Positions 16,315-23,628 of a stretch of DNA of 23,691 bases are shown here, in pieces. Numbering within the stretch: position 1 is the first letter of the stretch; each line of letters opens with the position of its first letter. The notes under the pieces were generated by a model. The model was not told the origin of the DNA and did not search any database. It saw only the letters and a list, made by a program, of their open reading frames with translations. The position numbers and the translations under genes are program-made. Source of the DNA: CAYPHA01 sp964410215. GTDB lineage: Bacteria; Calditrichota; Calditrichia; Calditrichales; CAYPHA01. The DNA lies in the NCBI GenBank assembly GCA_964410215.1, contig CAYPHA010000070.1, positions 1 through 23,691 on the forward strand. The letters run 5' to 3'.

Positions 16315-17730
16315 TCAGATCTGAAAATACTTTTCGAATTCAAACCGCACATTTTCAGGGCGGTATTCCCCGGCTTCTTTATCGAGAATATAGGTGCCTT
16401 CATATTCATCACGGCTGATCCGCCCCAATGCCTCGATAACCGTATCGACTTCTTCTTCCGTATTATACATACCGAAACTCATCCGGACGGCGCCCGGTAT
16501 GGTACTGCGGTCATGATGCAGGATACGGTCTTCCAGTTCCATGCTTTCCGTCTCATCGACGCCGAGCAGGCATTTCAGGTAGGGGTGGGCACAGAAACAA
16601 CCGTTACGCATGCCGATACCGCTCTCGTAATTCAGCATGGCGGCTACCAGTGCATGCGGTTTATTTTCCATATTTAAGGAAATCACTCCAAGTCGGCCCG
16701 GTGCTTCTTCTTCTTTCACGGACCCATACAACGCGATACCGGGAATTTTCTTCAGGTGTTTCAGGGCATAGGCCGTCAGGCGTGCCTCGTGCTCCGCTAT
16801 GGCATCCATACCGATCTCCTGAACCACCTGCAGGGCTTTCGCCAGGGCGATGGCCCCGACCACATTCGGGGTTCCGGCCTCTTCCTTCTCGGGTACATCC
16901 GCCCAGAATACATGGTCAACAGAGACCATGCTTACCGTTCCCCCGCCCACGTAGTCCGGATCCCCTTTCTCGAAGGATTCCCGGTTGGCGATCAACACGC
17001 CCATTCCGAACGGCGCATAAATCTTGTGTGCAGAAAAGGTCAGATAATCGATATGCCGGGGATCGTCCTGCGGTTTCATATCGATGGCACGATGCGGTGC
17101 AAGCTGGGCGGCATCCACCATGATTTCGGCACCACAGGCATGCACTATTTCCGCGATCTCATGAATCGGATTAATATATCCCGTAACATTGGAAGCGCCG
17201 GTTAAGGCGACCAGGCGGACCCGTTTACCGTAATAATCAAGTTTTTCTTTTAAATCGGACAGATCCAGTTTACCGAGGGGGTCCACATTGATGTGAACCA
17301 CACGGGCGCGCATGCGCCAGGGCAGATCATTGGAATGATGTTCCATTTTGGAAACCAGAATGACACTGTCCTCTTCCACCGGCATGCGCCGTGCCAGTTT
17401 ATTGATGGCTTCAGTGGCGTTCTTGCCAAAAATGATCGTGTGCTCTTCATCGCGGATATTGAAAAATTTTCGCACCATTTCCCGGCTTTGTTCATAGAAA
17501 TGGGTGCTTAACTGCGACTTGAATCCCGTCCCTCTGTGAATACTGGAATACCAGTCCATGAAACTGCGGATGGTCTCCATTACCGGAATGAGTGTCGGTG
17601 TGCTCGCTGCGTTGTCGAAATTAATATAACGGCGCTCTTCTCCGGAGATAACCGGCACCCGCTTATCATTTCCGACAACGGCATCTTTAATGCGGCCGAT
17701 GGTCCACTTTTCCACACTCTCCGTTGGCAT
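16315..17730 (-). CDS. Cysteine desulfurase-like PLP enzyme (aminotransferase class V)
   Basis: The product is 471 aa, longer than the usual ~405-aa SufS. Fold-type I PLP features are clear: NFDNAASTPT at 37-46, EHHSND with the histidine pair at 131-132, the PLP-binding aspartate in VDAAQL (D206), and the Schiff-base lysine K236 in FSAHKIYAPFG. GMRNGCFCAHPYL carries C378 and C380, in the position of the catalytic persulfide cysteine of SufS-like enzymes. It probably releases sulfur from cysteine, yielding alanine, but close relatives act on other substrates and no SUF genes are nearby. The ATG follows a strong GGGAGGAG. A C-terminal extension of about 35 residues has no recognised motif. Confidence 0.88.
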   Translation of the reverse strand: MPTESVEKWTIGRIKDAVVGNDKRVPVISGEERRYINFDNAASTPTLIPVMETIRSFMDWYSSIHRGTGFKSQLSTHFYEQSREMVRKFFNIRDEEHTIIFGKNATEAINKLARRMPVEEDSVILVSKMEHHSNDLPWRMRARVVHINVDPLGKLDLSDLKEKLDYYGKRVRLVALTGASNVTGYINPIHEIAEIVHACGAEIMVDAAQLAPHRAIDMKPQDDPRHIDYLTFSAHKIYAPFGMGVLIANRESFEKGDPDYVGGGTVSMVSVDHVFWADVPEKEEAGTPNVVGAIALAKALQVVQEIGMDAIAEHEARLTAYALKHLKKIPGIALYGSVKEEEAPGRLGVISLNMENKPHALVAAMLNYESGIGMRNGCFCAHPYLKCLLGVDETESMELEDRILHHDRSTIPGAVRMSFGMYNTEEEVDTVIEALGRISRDEYEGTYILDKEAGEYRPENVRFEFEKYFQI

Positions 17731-17775
17731 AGTCGTGCTCCTCCCTTGCGTATCCGTTCATTCCGTTTTACGGTG

Positions 17776-17801
17776 AAAAAACTTCCTTCGCTCCCGGAGC
17801 G
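17776..17801 (-). terminator. Weak terminator or attenuator after the dehydrogenase gene
   Basis: Just after the dehydrogenase stop, the minus strand reads CGCTC-CGG-GAGCG (17801-17789), a 5-bp stem with a 3-base loop. It is followed after 7 bases by six T (17781-17776). The gap between stem and T-run is too long for a canonical terminator, so it may only reduce read-through into the desulfurase gene. Confidence 0.3.
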
Positions 17802-17804
17802 TAC

Positions 17805-18836
17805 TCAGGACCGGAGTGATTCATTCATGACTTTTCCGACCCGCTCCTGATGTTCATCGATTTTATTCATGACTTTATTGGCCAGTTCCAGCGCAGCCAG
17901 CCCGTCCCTGGCCGACACGGCAACCGGGACATTATTCCGGATGGAATCGACAAACGACATCAGTTCATTGCGCAGCGGATTGACATTCTTCCGTTCCAGC
18001 CGGTTGTATTTTATTTCCCGTTTGATCCCGTCTGTCTGCATTTCCCCCAGTGAAAAGGCCAGTGTGCCGTCGTGGAACGGCATCTGGTCATGGCTTGGGA
18101 TATAGAAAATTTCAGAACATCCCTCGGCAAAATCGATCGATATATAGGCATTTTTTTGAAACACACGCATTTTACGCATCTTCTTAGCTGAAATCCGGCT
18201 GGCCGTAATATTCGCCACGCAACCGTTTTCGAACTCGATACGGGCATTGGCGATATCGATAGTATTGGAAACGACGGCAGCCCCGCTGGCCTCTATATGA
18301 ACAGGCTTACTTTTAACCAGATACAGTAAAAGGTCCAGGTCATGGATCATCAGGTCCAGTATGACGGCTACATCCGTGCCGCGTGGATTAAAGGTCGCCA
18401 ACCGGTGCGCCTCGATAAAAACCGGCTTGATATCCACGTCCTCCAGAGCCAGGAGGGCGGGATTGAACCGCTCTATATGCCCGACCTGTAAGACACAATT
18501 ATTCTCCCGGGCTGTCTGCATAATCGTCTCTGCCTGTTCCTCGGTACGCGTGATCGGTTTTTCCAGAAAAACATGTTTTTTATTCTCCAATGCCTTGATG
18601 GCGATCTCGTGGTGACTGACCGTCGGCGTGACGATATTGACACCATCCACCTCCCCGATCAATGCATCGACACTGTCAAATGCCCTGACATTCAGTTCCC
18701 GGGCAATATTTTGCGCTTTTTCACTATCCGTATCGAAAATACCGACAAGTTTTGCATCTTCCACTTCCTGGTAGAGGGAGGCGTGCAGTCTTCCCAGGTG
18801 CCCGACTCCGACGACACCCACTCTGGTCAAATCCAT
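17805..18836 (-). CDS. Gfo/Idh/MocA-family NAD(P)-dependent dehydrogenase
   Basis: The product is 343 aa from the ATG at 18836, chosen because AAGGA lies 8 bases upstream and it begins directly with the Rossmann strand. The longer reading frame starts inside the preceding gene. VGVVGVGHLGRLHASLY is the dinucleotide-binding loop, FLEKPIT holds the conserved lysine-proline, and MIHDLDLLLYL provides the family's histidine. GHIERFNPALLAL resembles GnnA, the UDP-GlcNAc 3-dehydrogenase of the 2,3-diamino sugar branch of lipid A synthesis, but no GnnB or Lpx gene is present here. The substrate is therefore tentative. The start is 4 bases after the GWxTD gene stop. Confidence 0.9.
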   Translation of the reverse strand: MDLTRVGVVGVGHLGRLHASLYQEVEDAKLVGIFDTDSEKAQNIARELNVRAFDSVDALIGEVDGVNIVTPTVSHHEIAIKALENKKHVFLEKPITRTEEQAETIMQTARENNCVLQVGHIERFNPALLALEDVDIKPVFIEAHRLATFNPRGTDVAVILDLMIHDLDLLLYLVKSKPVHIEASGAAVVSNTIDIANARIEFENGCVANITASRISAKKMRKMRVFQKNAYISIDFAEGCSEIFYIPSHDQMPFHDGTLAFSLGEMQTDGIKREIKYNRLERKNVNPLRNELMSFVDSIRNNVPVAVSARDGLAALELANKVMNKIDEHQERVGKVMNESLRS

Positions 18837-18840
18837 CTCA

Positions 18841-20160
18841 TTATTCCTTTCCACTTTCCGTGCTTTGAAGCTTAAATTCACCATCCTGGTCCGTATCGGT
18901 AAAGGTAAATGTCACATCTCCATCGTTATAGGACCAGATAATATAGGGTACCGAATTCACCGCATAACGTTTATTTTCGACATTCTCCGGCGGTCCGTAC
19001 AGGATAAGCACTTTACCCTGGTCGGTTTCCCAGCCTTCCTTGAACCGGGTTGAGAACTCACGGTTTGCCTCGTCCACCCGGCTGTAGAATTCATACATCA
19101 GTTCATTATACACCGTGTTCTCCGTAGGATCTTTGGCCTTCCAGTAGGATTTAAGCCAATCGGTAAGATCGTCATAATTCCTGCTGCGCGCTTTTTTATA
19201 TTCCTCTTCGGAAAGCAGGTACTGCAGGGGACGGACCGCCAGGTCACTCTTATAAAGATAGACCGGTTTGTCAAACCAGACAACAGAAAATTCCTTTTCC
19301 CGGTCAAAGGTCCCCTGCTTATTGCTGCCGCTGAAGCGGATCTTATAGCGCCCCTCTGAAAGACCCCGGTATGGCAAGGCATAGCTGTAACCGAGGTCAC
19401 CTGAATCGGGTTTGATTTTTTCATACGTCTGCTTAAAAAGCTGATTTTCCTCCCCGTCCCCGCGATAGATCCTGATATTCAACAGCAGGCTGTCTTCCGG
19501 AGCAACGGGAAAACGGAAATAAGCCCGGTAAGGCCTGTTGAACTCCAGAACGGAGGCGGAGGCAACCAGAGGTAACGGGTCGTCCGCATTCTTTCCGGCA
19601 TATAAAAATGTAATTTCCGACGGCAATACGGGTCCGGAATCATCCGGAACGGCAGCAATGTTAAACGGCCGCTTATTGCGATACGATTTTTTACTGACCT
19701 GATCACGCACTTCCAGCAGACACTCGTAATCGCCCGGTGCAATGACCTTCTCTCCCAGGGGATAGATGTCGGAAAGACGATACGATGTGTATTGGAACGC
19801 TTTGCGGGAATTCGTTACATCAAAATCGGTTTCTTCGACAGACTCTGTCCAGGTTTCGGTGAGCAGGGTCTGTTCGTTGTCCTTCGACCGGACGGCAACG
19901 GTTACCTGGTACCCGGCCGTGAATGCCGTTTCTCCCCTGGCAAATTGCAGTACATCGTTTTGAATCGAGATACCCACATAAATAGCGGGATTCCAGTCCT
20001 TGCCGGAGTAACTGACATACATATTGAAATTCACGGGAGGCCGGCGGTCTATATCGAATCCGTAGCGGATTTTGCGTTTGAGCACATCCTTTTGTTCCTG
20101 GGCGGACACCGGGGATACAATAAGAAGAAGGCTTATAAAAACGGTGAGGAAACGCGTCAT
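18841..20160 (-). CDS. GWxTD domain-containing secreted protein
   Basis: The product is 439 aa from the ATG at 20160, which has GGAG (20170-20167) 6 bases upstream; the in-frame ATG at 20172 has none. The signal peptide ends near VSPVSAQ. The middle is made of beta-rich segments. The C-terminal domain carries the defining motif in FKEGWETDQGKVLILYGPPENVE, followed by the usual IIWSYNDGDVTFTFTD strand pair. GWxTD proteins are found mainly in the FCB group, Acidobacteriota and Gemmatimonadota and have no proven function; they are extracytoplasmic. The gene lies upstream of the Gfo/Idh/MocA dehydrogenase with 4 bases between them. Confidence 0.92.
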   Translation of the reverse strand: MTRFLTVFISLLLIVSPVSAQEQKDVLKRKIRYGFDIDRRPPVNFNMYVSYSGKDWNPAIYVGISIQNDVLQFARGETAFTAGYQVTVAVRSKDNEQTLLTETWTESVEETDFDVTNSRKAFQYTSYRLSDIYPLGEKVIAPGDYECLLEVRDQVSKKSYRNKRPFNIAAVPDDSGPVLPSEITFLYAGKNADDPLPLVASASVLEFNRPYRAYFRFPVAPEDSLLLNIRIYRGDGEENQLFKQTYEKIKPDSGDLGYSYALPYRGLSEGRYKIRFSGSNKQGTFDREKEFSVVWFDKPVYLYKSDLAVRPLQYLLSEEEYKKARSRNYDDLTDWLKSYWKAKDPTENTVYNELMYEFYSRVDEANREFSTRFKEGWETDQGKVLILYGPPENVENKRYAVNSVPYIIWSYNDGDVTFTFTDTDQDGEFKLQSTESGKE

Positions 20161-20172
20161 TTTGTTCTCCAT

Positions 20173-20202
20173 AGTATATTAGAGTTAATTTAACGGGATC
20201 AA
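20173..20202 (-). promoter_or_regulatory. Promoter candidate for the GWxTD gene cluster
   Basis: On the minus strand TTGATC (20202-20197) is followed after 18 bases by TATACT (20178-20173). The -10 is strong, but it lies so close to the ATG at 20160 that the transcript would start within or just after the GGAG ribosome site. Either the leader is extremely short or a slightly upstream TAATAT (20181-20176) is used. Confidence 0.45.
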
Positions 20203-20260
20203 ACCTTCAAATCAAGTTATGAAGCTTGATTTGGTAAGATCACCGCAACACACTTTCAGC

Positions 20261-20289
20261 TTTACTTTAATGGGAATGGGATTTATCTT
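20261..20289 (+). promoter_or_regulatory. Weak promoter candidate for the NhaC-type antiporter
   Basis: TTTACT (20261-20266) and TATCTT (20284-20289) are separated by 17 bases, each about four of six to consensus. The leader would be about 40 bases and contains GGGGAAAG just before the ATG at 20338. Confidence 0.35.
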
Positions 20290-20337
20290 GTACATTAAAC
20301 TGATACCGCTGAAACGTCACACAGTTCCGGGGAAAGT

Positions 20338-22251
20338 ATGAAATTAAAATTCTATATAAGTATTCTGCTTTTATCTGCAGGCCTGATGGCATCGGAATCA
20401 CCGGATATTAAACTGCAGGACGCGAAAAAAATCTATCTCACCGGCATCGACTATTCGTTCCGTTTTGTTCTGGATCCTGCATCAGACAGCCTGGCCCTGC
20501 AGCCGGTTTTTTCGCAGGAATCGCCCGCAAAAGCAGAGATACCGCCCTATCGTGTTGATTCGACACGGACCCACATGGAAGCGGTTTTCCGCTTTCCCTC
20601 CTCCGGAAAATGGATCATCAGCAGCGTTTCCGGGGAAAGTAAGCATGAAGTGCGCGTTATTCCGGGATGGCTCAGCCTGCTTCCTCCGCTGATCGCTATC
20701 CTGCTGGCCCTGCTGACGCGGCAGGTGCTGATCGCCCTGTTTTCGGGAATCTGGTTCGGTGCTGCGGTTATATTTGATTACAATCCCTTCCACGGCTTCC
20801 TGGAGGCATTAACCGGGTATATCGGAAAGGCACCGGCTGAACCGGAACGGATTGCCATTCTCATTTTCAGCCTTACCCTCGGTGGGATGGTCGGTGTGAT
20901 TTCCAAATCGGGCGGGACACAGGGTATCATACAAAAACTATCCCGCCATGCGACATCGCCCCGGACCGGTCAGCTGGCCACCTGGTTCATGGGGATCCTG
21001 ATCTTTTTCGATGATTACGCGAACACGCTGATCGTGGGCAATACCATGCGTCCGCTGACGGACCGTCTGCGCATCAGCCGGGAGAAACTGGCCTATCTTG
21101 TGGATTCTACGGCGGCACCGGTGGCGACCATCGCCATCATTTCCACCTGGATCGGTTATCAGCTCAGCCTGATTTCGGACGCATTCCGCCGGATTGGAAT
21201 CGATGACAACGCCTACATCACCTTTTTCCGGACGATTCCCTATAACTTCTATCCCATTTTCGCCCTGATCTTTGGTTTTTTCATCGCCTACCTGCAGCGG
21301 GATCTGTTCAGCATGTACCGTGCCGAAAAGCGGGCCAGAGAAAAAGGAGAACTGCTGCGCAAAGACGCCATCCCCCTGGCCGACCTGGCTTCCGACGAAC
21401 TCAATCCGAAGAAGGGTATTGCCCTGCGCTGGTACAATGCGCTCATACCGATTCTGACAGTGATTTTTTCAACCCTGGCCGGGCTCTGGCTGACAGGTTT
21501 ACAGGCCGTGCGGGATTCCGGTATGCCCATGACCGGCAAAGGCTTCATCTATTACGTGAGTACGGTCATTGGTCAGGCTAATTCATTCGATGTGCTGATG
21601 TGGGCGGCTTTTCTGGGGAGCTTCGCGGCCATCATTCTTGCCGTGTTACAGCGCCTGCTGACCCTGAATGAGGCACTCCTGGCCTGGGTCGGGGGCGTCA
21701 AGGCCATGGTCATGGCGGCATTGATCCTTACGCTGGCCTGGGCGATCGGCAACATCTGCACCGATATCCAGACGGCCGAATATGTCATCACCATAACAAG
21801 CGGATTACTTTCCCCGCATTTTCTGCCCATGCTGTCCTTCCTGATCGCGGGTGTCATTGCCTTTTCAACGGGTACATCCTGGGGCACAATGGCCATTCTT
21901 ACACCGATTGTCATTCCCCTGGCCTATCAGCTTCCACTGGATGATGTCCTTCTTTCGGAAGCGACGCGAAACAGCATTTTTCTCAGTTCCATCGCATCGA
22001 TACTCGCCGGGGCGACATTCGGTGATCATTGTTCGCCGATTTCCGACACGACCATCATGTCCTCCATGGCCAGCGGATCCGACCACATAGACCATGTCCG
22101 TACGCAATTACCCTATGCCGTGATCGTGGCATTCATCAGTATCCTTCTTGGATACATTCCGGCCGGATTCGGGTTCCATCCGCTGATTGGTATCGTTATC
22201 GGTTTTGTAGCCGTGTTTCTGCTGATCCGCTTTGCCGGCCGGCGGGCCTGA
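20338..22251 (+). CDS. NhaC-family Na+/H+ antiporter with exported N-terminal domain
   Basis: The product is 637 aa, longer than ordinary NhaC proteins (roughly 450-520 aa). The C-terminal ~530 residues form a multi-helix transporter of the ion-transporter superfamily. Typical motifs are FFDDYANTLIVGNTMRPLTD (about 222-241) and ATFGDHCSPISDTTIMSS (about 559-576). It would exchange sodium, or possibly an amine or lactate/malate counter-substrate as in NhaC relatives, across the inner membrane. The extra N-terminus is a signal peptide (about 1-18) plus about 90 mostly beta-strand residues, placed outside the membrane before the first transporter helix near residue 110. GGGGA precedes the ATG. 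The gene converges on the DprA-like gene with 5 bases between. Confidence 0.9.
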   Translation: MKLKFYISILLLSAGLMASESPDIKLQDAKKIYLTGIDYSFRFVLDPASDSLALQPVFSQESPAKAEIPPYRVDSTRTHMEAVFRFPSSGKWIISSVSGESKHEVRVIPGWLSLLPPLIAILLALLTRQVLIALFSGIWFGAAVIFDYNPFHGFLEALTGYIGKAPAEPERIAILIFSLTLGGMVGVISKSGGTQGIIQKLSRHATSPRTGQLATWFMGILIFFDDYANTLIVGNTMRPLTDRLRISREKLAYLVDSTAAPVATIAIISTWIGYQLSLISDAFRRIGIDDNAYITFFRTIPYNFYPIFALIFGFFIAYLQRDLFSMYRAEKRAREKGELLRKDAIPLADLASDELNPKKGIALRWYNALIPILTVIFSTLAGLWLTGLQAVRDSGMPMTGKGFIYYVSTVIGQANSFDVLMWAAFLGSFAAIILAVLQRLLTLNEALLAWVGGVKAMVMAALILTLAWAIGNICTDIQTAEYVITITSGLLSPHFLPMLSFLIAGVIAFSTGTSWGTMAILTPIVIPLAYQLPLDDVLLSEATRNSIFLSSIASILAGATFGDHCSPISDTTIMSSMASGSDHIDHVRTQLPYAVIVAFISILLGYIPAGFGFHPLIGIVIGFVAVFLLIRFAGRRA

Positions 22252-22256
22252 TACTC

Positions 22257-22889
22257 TTAAAGCAGTATCGTATCCGTCAGATTTTCCCGGTTCACCGGGA
22301 TTGCATCGGAACAGAGAAAGCGCTGGTTTTCCGGTATATCGAGCACAAAAACCTGTTCCCCGTGCAGTAATAATTTTTCAAAACAGCCGTGCAGGAGTCC
22401 TTCCGGACGGATATACAGAAAAAGCACTCCGTCGGTCTGCTCGAAGATCAGTTTATTCCGCCAGCGGCTGGAATGCCGGTTGATGCGTCGCTGTGACGAC
22501 TCCCGGCCGATAACGAGCAGCTTACCGGCCCTCATCATCTCCTGCTGCTGATAATTAAAGGGATAACTGTTCAGGTCCCGGGCCAGGTAATAGACGTAAT
22601 TAGCCTGGTCGGATTTTTCGATAGTCGTAAACAGCACCTTTTCCATGAAGGAATGCCAGCCGCCGGCCAGGGCGATGGGCAGTGTTTTAAGCGCATTGAA
22701 CACCCCGGTGATTTCCAGGTAGTTCAGATCGGGCGTGGCATTGGAGGCAAACACGGCCAGTTTTTTCTGGCTGAGCAGTTGCGGATTACCCCGTGTAATA
22801 AAGGTCGTTTCGATCGGTTTCCGTTCGGCGGTTTCGCGGGTCATCAGCGTATCCTGTAAGAATCCGGCAAGGTGATAGGACCATTTCAT
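22257..22889 (-). CDS. Diverged DprA/Smf-like SLOG-fold protein
   Basis: The product is 210 aa from the ATG at 22889, which follows AGAGGG 7 bases upstream. The order of segments recalls the Rossmann-like core of DprA: KKLAVFASN (42-50), ALAGGWHSF (73-81) in the place of the SGGA turn, RWRNKLIF (142-149) in the place of the RNRIIA signature, DGVLFLYI and GEQVFVLDIPEN (177-188). The glycine-rich nucleotide or DNA site is not canonical, and there is no C-terminal winged helix, so a DNA-uptake role is doubtful. It may be a SLOG-type ligand sensor or an inactive derivative. No partner gene is adjacent on its strand. The assignment is by pattern only. Confidence 0.65.
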   Translation of the reverse strand: MKWSYHLAGFLQDTLMTRETAERKPIETTFITRGNPQLLSQKKLAVFASNATPDLNYLEITGVFNALKTLPIALAGGWHSFMEKVLFTTIEKSDQANYVYYLARDLNSYPFNYQQQEMMRAGKLLVIGRESSQRRINRHSSRWRNKLIFEQTDGVLFLYIRPEGLLHGCFEKLLLHGEQVFVLDIPENQRFLCSDAIPVNRENLTDTILL

Positions 22890-22921
22890 AAATCTACCCT
22901 CTTGTTTTGCACTCTCCGTGG

Positions 22922-22937
22922 ACCTGTAACAACAGGT
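22922..22937. repeat. Perfect inverted repeat ACCTGT-AACA-ACAGGT
   Basis: A 6-bp perfect stem with a 4-base spacer lies 33 bases upstream of the DprA-like start codon. It could be an operator for a dimeric regulator or a hairpin in the 5' leader. There is no T-run, so it is not an intrinsic terminator. Confidence 0.35.
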
Positions 22938-23360
22938 TCTGACATATAGATGCCAGATAAGACCGGATTCCATAAAAAGGGCGATTGTTTTCCGTCTTTG
23001 ATTTTTAGTCTTTGGGATTTATAATGTGGGTATTGTCGTTTGTGCGTCCGCTTTTTGTTCAGATCAGTCTTTCTGAAACCGCTACACGCATTTATCATTA
23101 TTCCGGGCATTGACGAAAACCGTAATCCGCCATTCATGTCGGATTACATCCTTTCTTCAAACCGGTCCATCCCACAGGAAAGAGGCCGAAATAAGAGTTA
23201 GGGAAAAAACAGGAACAAAAAAATACTGTAGAATGTCCTGCACTAATAAGGAGAAGTAAGCAATCAAGTCCATTCCGACCTGGTCGCGAACCCGGATGGT
23301 TACGGTTAATGACCTAATATTGGGCACTAAAGTACAATGTATTTTAATAATTTACTTCTA
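22938..23360. other. Intergenic stretch without recognisable genes
   Basis: No frame here has a start, ribosome binding site and protein-like composition together. The region contains A-rich runs (for example 23,202-23,222), is richer in A and T than the flanking genes and has no tRNA or rRNA signature. It may include the promoter of the DprA-like gene at its left end and the left boundary of the proposed OMEGA element at its right end. Confidence 0.6.
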
Positions 23361-23628
23361 CCACTATCTAAAGATAGTGGCTATTGAGGCGGTTTAATGC
23401 TGCTGCGTTCATTCATAACAACAGCTTCTACCCTCACACCGATTTCAGTCAACTGATAGAAACTATGATATGTCAATCCATTCCGCGTTTCAGTTCGTAA
23501 ACAGGGCATGCAGAGTCGTTAGCAATTCGTCTTTAGGCTAAGTCTCCCGGCCGCTGGATGCGGTTGGTCCCGATGGAGCGCAAGGATGCGCGGATCGGGA
23601 AATCCCCTGTGAATAACGGGGCAGGTAA
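23361..23628 (+). ncRNA. Large structured RNA, candidate omega RNA (HEARO RNA) of an IscB/IsrB element
   Basis: The strand folds into a series of hairpins: 23361-23369 with 23372-23380 (CCACTATCT/AGATAGTGG), 23399-23405 with 23419-23425, 23459-23463 with 23487-23491, TTAGC/GCTAA at 23519-23541, CCGC/GCGG at 23551-23563, a two-part stem TCCCGAT/ATCGGGA with an inner GCGCA/TGCGC (23568-23600), and CCCC/GGGG (23604-23621). Short blocks fall in the same order as I recall for the omega RNA of the OgeuIscB system: TTCGTAA (23494-23500), a hairpin followed by TCTCCCGG, GGATGC with GTTG, GATGGAGC, GGGAAATCCCC, then a final hairpin just before an ORF. Omega RNAs guide IscB or IsrB nucleases by a 5' guide taken from the insertion flank. 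The identification is inferred from these features, and the 5' end is uncertain. Confidence 0.6.

Noticed and set aside
22886..23137. An 83-codon open frame on the minus strand upstream of the DprA-like gene
   Set aside because: It overlaps the DprA-like start, has low-complexity basic composition, no ribosome binding site and no recognisable domain. It is best read as leader sequence.
23202..23253. A-rich runs and short hairpin CAGGA/TCCTG as a possible terminator
   Set aside because: The 5-bp stem has a long A-rich loop and no T-run follows on either strand in the right place.
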